Positions 14,416 through 19,504 of a stretch of DNA of 19,504 nucleotides are shown in pieces. The notes below the pieces were generated by a model. The model was not told the DNA's origin and did not search any database. It saw only the letters and a list, made by a program, of their open reading frames with translations. The first letter of the stretch is position 1. Every line of letters begins with the position of its first letter. Source of the stretch: Proteobacteria bacterium UBA6920 (lineage in GTDB: Bacteria > Pseudomonadota > Gammaproteobacteria > SG8-11); assembly GCA_002448875.1 (NCBI GenBank), contig DKAS01000026.1, forward strand, positions 1 through 19,504, given 5' to 3'. Position numbers and translations under genes: made by a program.

Positions 14416-16095
14416 TCAGTCCGCCAGGCCGCTGCTTGCGTTGTTTATCATGCCGAAGGTGACGATATCCACGGCTTCTTCGGTGGTGCGTCCCAGGGAC
14501 AGCATGCAGCGTTCGGTCATGCCGGGTTCGCCGGGCTGGCCGAAACGAATCTTATGCAGCGATTCCCACGGCTCAGCGCGCATCATGGCGCCTAGACTGC
14601 CTTCGTCCAGGGCGATGGTTTTACCATCCGCGCCGTGGCAACTGCTGCAGGCCGGGTTGCTTGCGGTGCTGGCCGAGGAGTTGTACAGGATCTTGCCGTT
14701 GACCGAGTCGCCCAGCGCCACCGGGTTGGTGCCCAGGGTTGAAACATAGATTTCGGTATCGACTATGCCACCCTGGATAAAGGCTACCAGCTGGTTGATC
14801 TGCGCGGCGCTGAAATAACTGCCATAACTGTGCACCGTCTGACCATTGACCGGGTTGACGAAGCCCTTGCTGATGACATTGGTCAACGCTGTCTGAGTGC
14901 GGTATTGCGCGTTCAATAGGCCGCCGAAACCGGTGTACTGAGGATGACCGCTGCGGAACTGGCCGTCTTTGCCGCGATAATCCCAACCATGACATTCGGC
15001 ACAACGCCAGGTATCAGCCGCCGCCGTGGCGGCGGTGGCCGTATTGGTTTTATCGCGCAGATCGTAGAGCGGATTGGCGCTGGTCAGGTTTCGGGCCAAT
15101 ACCGTGGGCCAGTCGTCAAAAAGCAGCGCGCCCTGGACGATATCGGCCGCATTGGCCGGGGTGCCGCCGCCATCGCTTTTCGGCGTTTTCGGCAGGTTTG
15201 CCTGCGCATAGGCCAGCAGGTCCGCGATTTCCGTGTCCAGCAGGAAGGCGGGAACACTGCGGCTGCCCTCGCCGAATACCGGCATCTCCGGCGCGCCGGG
15301 ATCGCCGAACATTACCTTGTGGCCGAATTCCGCCGGGTTTTCCATGGAGATGTCCCCCAGCCATTCGCCTTCACCCTTGCCGTCGTCGTTGTGGCAGAGC
15401 GCGCAATTGTCGGTGTACAGGGCCTGCCCGGAAAGGGCATCGCCGTTGACCGACAGATCAGCATTGACGATGAGGTCGAAATCCTGCATGCCGTTGAGGT
15501 CGTCGAGAATGAAGGCCGTCAGGTCCAGGATCGCCTGATCGTCGGCGAAATATTCGCCGAAATCATGGTCCTTTTCCGCCTTGATGGTGCAGAACAGCTG
15601 TTCCGGTTTCATGTCACGGGCATCCAGGATACCGTCAAACCCGGTGAAATGATCACCGCTGGCATAGACTCCGTCCTTGCCCTTGTAGTCCCAGCCATGG
15701 CATTCCTTGCAGCGCCAGGTGTCGAGGGATTCGGCGGTGCTGTTGCCGTTATTGGTGTCACGGGTCTCCCACAGGGGTTGGTCGCCCTGCGGCAGATCGT
15801 TGTCGGCCAGGGCCAGTTCTTCCATCCAGTTGTCATACAGGCGACCGCCGGCATAGATGTCACTGCCTCTGCGCTTGGCCAGCGTGTCATTCACCCATTT
15901 GCCGTCTTTTTTCATGCAGGAAGCCACCGCCGCGCTGGCTTTTTTGCTCTTACCGCTGCCGGTGCTGGTGCCGGTACTGTCACTGGTCGCGCCCTGACAG
16001 CCGGACAGGAGGATGGCGATCAGCGCACCAGCCACCGGAAGCAGACGTCGACCGTTGGTCTGATGCATCGTGTCAAGAAAATTTCTCATTGTCAT
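14416..16095 (-). CDS. Tetraheme c-type cytochrome lipoprotein made of two diheme modules
   Basis: A 559-residue protein with a lipobox LLSGC (Cys33) followed by a Ser/Thr/Gly/Lys linker. Four heme-binding CxxCH motifs are seen: CKECH (129-133), CALCH (231-235), CAECH (365-369) and CSSCH (483-487). The two halves (about 77-303 and 317-559) repeat: each begins with a GxLxDxW-type segment, then DTWRCxECHGWDYxGKDG, then YTGF/FTGF, a helix ending LTAFI or LVAFI, and a second heme motif near CHNDDGKG or CHGADGK. The later half also has FGQPGEPGMTE, matching FGDPGAPEMPVF in the first. It most likely carries electrons in the periplasm, anchored by lipid. I do not know its partner. The start at 16095 was chosen for signal-peptide fit and a purine-rich GAGAGAG upstream; 16089 or 16068 are possible. 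Confidence 0.9.
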   Translation of the reverse strand: MTMRNFLDTMHQTNGRRLLPVAGALIAILLSGCQGATSDSTGTSTGSGKSKKASAAVASCMKKDGKWVNDTLAKRRGSDIYAGGRLYDNWMEELALADNDLPQGDQPLWETRDTNNGNSTAESLDTWRCKECHGWDYKGKDGVYASGDHFTGFDGILDARDMKPEQLFCTIKAEKDHDFGEYFADDQAILDLTAFILDDLNGMQDFDLIVNADLSVNGDALSGQALYTDNCALCHNDDGKGEGEWLGDISMENPAEFGHKVMFGDPGAPEMPVFGEGSRSVPAFLLDTEIADLLAYAQANLPKTPKSDGGGTPANAADIVQGALLFDDWPTVLARNLTSANPLYDLRDKTNTATAATAAADTWRCAECHGWDYRGKDGQFRSGHPQYTGFGGLLNAQYRTQTALTNVISKGFVNPVNGQTVHSYGSYFSAAQINQLVAFIQGGIVDTEIYVSTLGTNPVALGDSVNGKILYNSSASTASNPACSSCHGADGKTIALDEGSLGAMMRAEPWESLHKIRFGQPGEPGMTERCMLSLGRTTEEAVDIVTFGMINNASSGLAD

Positions 16096-16113
16096 AACTA
16101 ACCCGCTCTCTCG

Positions 16114-16133
16114 AAAAAAAGCCGCCTTGCGGC
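16114..16133 (-). terminator. Terminator-like hairpin just before the cytochrome start
   Basis: On the minus strand GCCGC-AAG-GCGGC (5-bp stem; an alternative fold has a GCAA loop) is followed by seven T residues. It ends 18 bases before the cytochrome ATG. It may end the transcript of the exported 177-residue protein or act as an attenuator within the cytochrome leader. It is shorter than the terminator at 14365, so readthrough is plausible. Confidence 0.7.
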
Positions 16134-16232
16134 GAGCCGTTGGACCTGATGAATTACCATTACCAATGTATTCCAGCGAATCACAGCTTGGCAGGATTCC
16201 ATGGTTACTGTTCCCCACGAACAGATTTTTTC

Positions 16233-16254
16233 CGGTGACCGCCCCTGGTCACCG
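16233..16254 (-). repeat. Inverted repeat in the cytochrome leader
   Basis: CGGTGACC-AGGGGC-GGTCACCG is a perfect 8-bp stem with a 6-base loop, 49 bases after the stop of the 177-residue protein gene and about 100 bases before the attenuator-like hairpin. It could be an operator or an mRNA structure. The A tract that follows on the minus strand is not a terminator tail. Confidence 0.45.
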
Positions 16255-16302
16255 CCCGCCGGCGCGATCGGCCCGCCGTCGGACGACATCCCTGAATATT
16301 TT

Positions 16303-16836
16303 TTAGTGTTCTTCCTTGCCGCCGATCTGGCCTACGTGCATCACTACTTCGGTCAGCTCATCTTCCACCTGCACCAGATGCCCCGCGTCACCGTCCTTGC
16401 GATACTGCTCCAGGGCGATGAGGGCGGTGGCCGGGTGAATGATGGCGTCATACAGATTCATTGCATCGCTGACATGACTGATATCATTGATTTCGATGCC
16501 ATGGGTGCGCATGTAGTCACCGCCGTGCCAGTCCTTTTCGATCTGGTCCAGGCTCAGATTTTTCATCCGCTCGGAATTGAGCACGGTCAGATGCATCATC
16601 TTCCGGTCCTTCGGGCTGTCTTCGGCGAAGGACAGGGCGCCCTCGATGGCCAGCCGGATCAGCTTGTTCTGGTTGGCGACCAGTTTGTCGAGGTCTTTTT
16701 CCTTGACCTTGCCGCGCTTGACCTTCTTGATGGTTTCCTGCGCCGTTTTTATATATTCTTCCTTGTCTATCGTGGTGGCGTTGGCGGCAAAGCAAACACC
16801 GGCGCTGATCGCCAGCACAGCGACTATCCTCTTCAT
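16303..16836 (-). CDS. Small exported helical protein, unknown function
   Basis: A 177-residue protein with a clear signal peptide (MKRIVAVLAISAGVCFAANA). The mature part is highly charged and predicted all-helical, with a Lys/Glu-rich N-terminal half (ETIKKVKRGKVKEKDLDKLV). The C-terminal half is rich in histidine (MRTHGIEINDISHVSD, IIHPATALIALEQY, HLVQVEDELTEVVMHVG, ending KEEH). The histidines could bind metal or heme, but there is no CxxCH motif. The ribosome binding site GAGGT is 9 bases from the ATG. The gene sits between an OprB-like porin and a tetraheme cytochrome on the same strand, so a periplasmic partner role is a reasonable guess. I do not recognise the family. Confidence 0.8.
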   Translation of the reverse strand: MKRIVAVLAISAGVCFAANATTIDKEEYIKTAQETIKKVKRGKVKEKDLDKLVANQNKLIRLAIEGALSFAEDSPKDRKMMHLTVLNSERMKNLSLDQIEKDWHGGDYMRTHGIEINDISHVSDAMNLYDAIIHPATALIALEQYRKDGDAGHLVQVEDELTEVVMHVGQIGGKEEH

Positions 16837-16921
16837 CCTACATTTACCTCTATTATTCCCGCACCGCTTGCCGGCGGCTCATGCTGTTATCTTGCCGTAT
16901 CGTCGGTGACGCTGGCGAAAT

Positions 16922-16927
16922 ATTATA
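16922..16927 (-). promoter_or_regulatory. Promoter -10 box upstream of the exported helical protein
   Basis: A perfect TATAAT on the minus strand, 86 bases before the ATG at 16836 and about 40 bases after the porin stop. No good -35 box is seen. It suggests the downstream genes can be transcribed separately from the porin, although no terminator separates them from it. Confidence 0.4.
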
Positions 16928-16967
16928 CATTATGACCGCGCCCGAAATCGGATACATGAACGGATTA

Positions 16968-18038
16968 TTAAAACCCAATTTGCATTCGTATGCCATAGAC
17001 GCTCACCTTGTCCGCGCTGGCATCAAAGTCCCGATTGCTGATGTTCTGGTAGTCCAGGGCAACGGCCAGGTTTTCATCCAGCTCGATACTGTAATACGCT
17101 TCCAGCCAGCTGCGCGCGTCAAGATTCTCGTCACGCGGGGTGTCCACGGCAATTGCTATTCCCACCAGCATGCTGTCGCCCAGCTTGTAATTTCCACCCA
17201 CACTGAAGGACGCGGCCACATCCTGGTTGGCGGCGTCGATTTCCTCCTGGCTGGCAGCCGCCGGCAAATCGTCGAGGGCGGTGCTGCCGTAACGTAGAAA
17301 CAGCTTGTATGCACCCCAATCCTGATCACTGTTGACGGCGAAGCCGCTGCCGATCAGATCGTCCTGCCAGTAGGTCACGCGTATGTTGTTTTTACCGCCC
17401 AGCAGTTCCCAGCCCAGGCCCAGTTCACCGATAAAGAAGGTATCCTCCATGGTGCCGTGGATCCCTTCGTGTTCGAAAATCCCGGCGTTGACACTCAGGT
17501 CCTCGCTGAATTCATAGGCGGCATTGACGCCCACGGTGTAGGCGGGAAAAGGGATGGCGGCATTATTGACGAAATCGTTGGCCAGGAACTGTAGCGTCTG
17601 GTCATTGGCCACTTCATTCCCGTCATAGATGCCCGTCGGGTCGATCTTGCCCGCGGTCAATTTCAGCGCCGCGGACAGCGGCAGCTGGTACCATGCCTCG
17701 GCGACGCCGGTGCGGCTGAATCCGCCTTCTTCCAGGCTGCCGCCTTCGAAATCGGCGTTGGCACCGGCAAAGGCATCGGCACCTTCCGCGGTATTCAAGT
17801 AGATAAAGAGATTGCCGTCGCCCACGTCGCTGCTCAGTTGCAGGTCGACGGAGTAATTGAAACCGGAGGTGGCTTCGTCACTGGCGACACCGCTCACCCC
17901 TTGCCCGATCAGTGTCAGGCCACCGCTGAGATCGGCGTCAGCCAGGCAGGTCATGGGCAGGGTAAGCAGGGTGGAGAGCAGACTGATACGGATGGGAAAG
18001 CCGGCAACGCGGCGCAGCCGCTGACTGGCGGTGATCAT
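16968..18038 (-). CDS. OprB-like (carbohydrate-selective type) outer-membrane porin
   Basis: A 356-residue protein with a signal peptide of about 33 residues (FPIRISLLSTLLTLPMTCLADA). The key match is AGKIDPTGIYDGNEVAND with LANDFVNNAAIPFPAY just after, the hallmark segment of the OprB family. The rest alternates as in a beta barrel, and the C-terminus is Phe (RMQIGF), as BAM substrates require. OprB members carry sugars in Pseudomonas, but related porins in other bacteria pass inorganic ions, so the substrate is open. A good ribosome binding site (GGGAG, 7 bases before ATG) supports the start. It heads a same-strand group with the exported helical protein and the tetraheme cytochrome. Confidence 0.87.
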   Translation of the reverse strand: MITASQRLRRVAGFPIRISLLSTLLTLPMTCLADADLSGGLTLIGQGVSGVASDEATSGFNYSVDLQLSSDVGDGNLFIYLNTAEGADAFAGANADFEGGSLEEGGFSRTGVAEAWYQLPLSAALKLTAGKIDPTGIYDGNEVANDQTLQFLANDFVNNAAIPFPAYTVGVNAAYEFSEDLSVNAGIFEHEGIHGTMEDTFFIGELGLGWELLGGKNNIRVTYWQDDLIGSGFAVNSDQDWGAYKLFLRYGSTALDDLPAAASQEEIDAANQDVAASFSVGGNYKLGDSMLVGIAIAVDTPRDENLDARSWLEAYYSIELDENLAVALDYQNISNRDFDASADKVSVYGIRMQIGF

Positions 18039-18072
18039 GCGAGAGCTCCCTGTTTTTTTCTTTATTTAAAGT

Positions 18073-18090
18073 ATCTGGACTCAACCAGAT
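18073..18090. repeat. Inverted repeat upstream of the OprB-like porin
   Basis: ATCTGG-ACTCAA-CCAGAT, a perfect 6-bp inverted repeat with a 6-base gap, 35 bases before the porin start. It is placed where an operator or leader hairpin would be expected. Confidence 0.35.
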
Positions 18091-18414
18091 CCCCCGGTGG
18101 GTATTAGAAAGGATGTGGGGGCAAAGGGCAACTCTTATTGCATATTAATATTGTAGGATATAACGATGCGGCTGCTCCATCCGGTGGGTATATAATTTTT
18201 TTTACGGATAGGCCTGGAAACATTGCGGTATTCGCCAATCCCGTAGTTTCCTGGGGAGGCGAGGTCTCTTTGCTATATGTAAATAGTGGTTTATTGAGAA
18301 AAATTATAGCTCCGAAAAATCCATCAAGCTATCATGGTAATATTGCTTAGTGTTATGAAATCTAAAAGAAATACTCTTTATAAACAATGCTAATGGCGAC
18401 TATAAGTAATAGCA
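18091..18414. other. AT-rich intergenic stretch without a supported gene
   Basis: This is the main part of a 506-base gap between the porin (minus) and the small membrane peptide (plus). Its composition is much more AT-rich than the neighbouring genes. A 70-codon plus frame from a TTG at 18138 has no ribosome binding site and no recognisable protein. A 14-base sequence at 18375-18388 (tctttataaacaat) also occurs at 6042-6055. I found no known RNA motif. Confidence 0.4.
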
Positions 18415-18419
18415 TATAA

Positions 18420-18448
18420 TTGACATGGAATAAGGGTTGTGGTTGAAT
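18420..18448 (+). promoter_or_regulatory. Promoter for the 23-residue membrane peptide
   Basis: A consensus -35 TTGACA (18420-18425), a 17-base spacer and a -10 TTGAAT (18443-18448). Transcription would start near 18455, giving a leader of about 90 bases. The leader contains a near-palindrome around TCCCTATTTAGGGA (18464-18477) and two tandem copies of AACCTAT (18485-18498). Confidence 0.6.
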
Positions 18449-18544
18449 AATAGCCATATGTATTCCCTATTTAGGGATAAGTTTAACCTATAACCTATCC
18501 AGACAAGGGGATTACGCTCACGTTTGCTTGCAAGGAGCAGAACC

Positions 18545-18616
18545 ATGTTGGAAATTACTGTTCTGGTTGGCATCGTGGTGATCATGTCCGTGATGTATGA
18601 GACATTAACCCACTAA
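18545..18616 (+). CDS. 23-residue single-pass membrane peptide, unknown function
   Basis: The peptide begins MLEITVLVGIVVIMS and ends YETLTH. Its centre (ITVLVGIVVIMSVMY) is one hydrophobic helix long enough to cross a membrane, flanked by Glu3 and Glu19. The ribosome binding site AAGGAG lies 7 bases before the ATG, a consensus-like promoter is about 100 bases upstream, and a long stem-loop begins 8 bases after the stop. These three signals together make a real gene likely despite its size. Small peptides of this type often attach to respiratory complexes or transporters, and here it lies between an OprB-like porin and a cytochrome fusion gene. I do not recognise the family. Confidence 0.6.
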   Translation: MLEITVLVGIVVIMSVMYETLTH

Positions 18617-18624
18617 AGCCTCCG

Positions 18625-18666
18625 GGCCATCAGACTGTGCCGGGTTCCCGGCACGCTCTGGTGGCC
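18625..18666 (+). terminator. Long stem-loop after the small membrane peptide gene
   Basis: Two 20-base arms, GGCCATCAGACTGTGCCGGG and its near-complement, pair with three mismatches or wobbles around a TT turn. There is no T tract after it, so it is either a factor-assisted terminator or a stabilising 3' structure of the small mRNA. Confidence 0.55.
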
Positions 18667-18698
18667 GACTTAAATCGCATTCCCTTCCCTTGTTACTT

Positions 18699-18727
18699 TC
18701 AACCGGTGCTGCCGGCTTGTTAGAATG
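18699..18727 (+). promoter_or_regulatory. Possible promoter of the cytochrome-SUMF1 gene
   Basis: A candidate -10 TAGAAT near 18721-18726 with a weak -35 TTCAAC about 17 bases upstream. It would give a leader of just over 100 bases before the ATG at 18840. The match is modest. Confidence 0.3.
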
Positions 18728-18839
18728 CCGCAGTAGACCGAGTCTTTTACCTTCACAGTTTAAGCGCCTCGTCTTGTCCGGAGATCCCCTGCGATCGCCG
18801 GCGGCATCTTGTTATTTACTTTTTTATCAGGTGTAGGAA

Positions 18840-19504
18840 ATGGAGAGGGATTTCGACGGGAAGTGGGGGCTGGCGGCGTGTCTGCTGGCGGTATTGACAC
18901 CGCCCTGTGCCGCGGCGGCGCCAACGGTGTTGCCCGCCGGCCATATGCAGCATCCGCAGGTGACGCGCTGTGATGCCTGCCATACCGAGGATATCGCCGC
19001 CGCAGGCAAGGTGCTGGAAACCCAGTCCTGTCTGGAGTGCCACGACCAGGAGCAGGTCGACGCCAAGCTGCAGCGCCTGGCGCAATTGCAGCAGGAGGCG
19101 TCGTCGCCGGCTGAGGACGAAAATACTGCGCCCATCACCGGTATGGGGGTGCCGCGCTACTACGAACAAACCCGCATCGGCGCCGATCCCAATCCGATGG
19201 TATTGATTCCGGCGGGGGAGTTCGTCATGGGCACCGACGAGCGCCTGTCCGATGAAGGGCCGCAGCACCGGGTGCAACTGCCGGCGTACTCTATCGATAT
19301 ATACGAAGTGACCAATCTGCAGTATAAAAAATTCATCGACGCCACCGGACACAAGTCACCGCAACACTTCGAAAACCGCAATTATCCACCCGGCAAGGTA
19401 GATCACCCGGTGGTTTATGTTTCATGGATGGATGCCCAGGATTATTGTCAGTGGGCGGGCAAGCGTTTGCCCACCGACCAGGAATGGGAGAAAGCGGCGC
19501 GCGG
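18840..19504 (+). CDS. Diheme cytochrome c / formylglycine-generating-enzyme-like (SUMF1) fusion, 3' end beyond window
   Basis: The first 221 residues are visible and the frame is open to the window edge. Residues 9-27 form a signal peptide or anchor. Two heme-binding motifs follow, CDACH (44-48) and CLECH (64-68), then a helical Gln/Glu-rich linker (about 70-95). From about residue 117 the sequence matches the SUMF1/FGE-sulfatase fold: [63 protein letters not shown] and [14 protein letters not shown]. In true FGE the active-site cysteines lie near the C-terminus, which is not visible, so it may be a structural or non-heme-iron relative instead. The start was chosen from AGGTG 6 bases upstream and fit of the signal segment. 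It is exported and could link electron transfer to an oxidase-like domain. Confidence 0.88.
   Translation, partial: MERDFDGKWGLAACLLAVLTPPCAAAAPTVLPAGHMQHPQVTRCDACHTEDIAAAGKVLETQSCLECHDQEQVDAKLQRLAQLQQEASSPAEDENTAPITGMGVPRYYEQTRIGADPNPMVLIPAGEFVMGTDERLSDEGPQHRVQLPAYSIDIYEVTNLQYKKFIDATGHKSPQHFENRNYPPGKVDHPVVYVSWMDAQDYCQWAGKRLPTDQEWEKAAR

Noticed and set aside
14944..16101. Plus-strand open frame opposite the tetraheme cytochrome (385 codons)
   Set aside because: Antisense shadow. The four CxxCH motifs and lipobox identify the minus strand as coding.
18138..18350. 70-codon plus frame in the AT-rich gap, starting at TTG
   Set aside because: No ribosome binding site, no recognisable protein and a composition that looks like non-coding AT-rich DNA. 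It could be an orphan, but I cannot support it.

Overview
The window looks like chromosomal DNA from a gammaproteobacterium with fairly high GC content. The evidence is a tamA-tamB pair, a class A penicillin-binding protein of the PBP1b type (UB2H-like N-terminus), an adjacent TPR lipoprotein, an Spr-like NlpC/P60 lipoprotein and endonuclease V. The later part holds beta-barrel proteins and c-type cytochromes, which points to a respiratory, possibly sulfur- or metal-using lineage. The taxonomic call is inference. I see no tRNA, rRNA, insertion sequence, phage gene or CRISPR array.

Layout. (1) 1-5700: tamB and tamA on the minus strand, start and stop overlapping, with a promoter-like site just upstream. 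(2) 5700-7108, minus strand: a 36-residue peptide that is almost pure glycine but has a near-perfect ribosome binding site, then an unrecognised four-cysteine protein and an NlpC/P60 lipoprotein. (3) 7197-10000, plus strand: mrcB (PBP1b) overlapping a TPR lipoprotein that fits the LpoP type of PBP1b activator. (4) 10060-10845: a promoter-like site, a short C-rich leader, a strong intrinsic terminator and nfi (endonuclease V), converging on an unrecognised membrane-anchored protein (10838-11416, minus). (5) 11772-14353, plus: a TolB/PD40 propeller protein with a GlyGly-CTERM-like tail, coupled to a Porin_4-type porin. (6) 14416-18038, minus: an OprB-like porin, a small exported helical protein and a tetraheme lipoprotein cytochrome built from two copies of a diheme module. 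The cytochrome start codon lies about 18 bases after a terminator-like hairpin. (7) 18040-19504: a long AT-rich gap, a 23-residue membrane peptide with good expression signals, and the first two thirds of a kilobase of a gene fusing a diheme cytochrome segment to a formylglycine-generating-enzyme-like (SUMF1) domain; it runs off the window.

How the genes may work together. Regions 1-3 are cell-envelope biogenesis: the TAM translocation machinery, peptidoglycan synthesis (PBP1b plus probable activator) and peptidoglycan cleavage (NlpC/P60). Regions 6-7 look like an electron-transfer cluster crossing periplasm and outer membrane (porin, exported partner, cytochromes, small membrane peptide); this is inferred from proximity and domain content only. 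The most unusual items are the poly-glycine microprotein, the cytochrome-SUMF1 fusion, the duplicated tetraheme cytochrome flanked by two near-identical hairpins, and the 23-residue membrane peptide.
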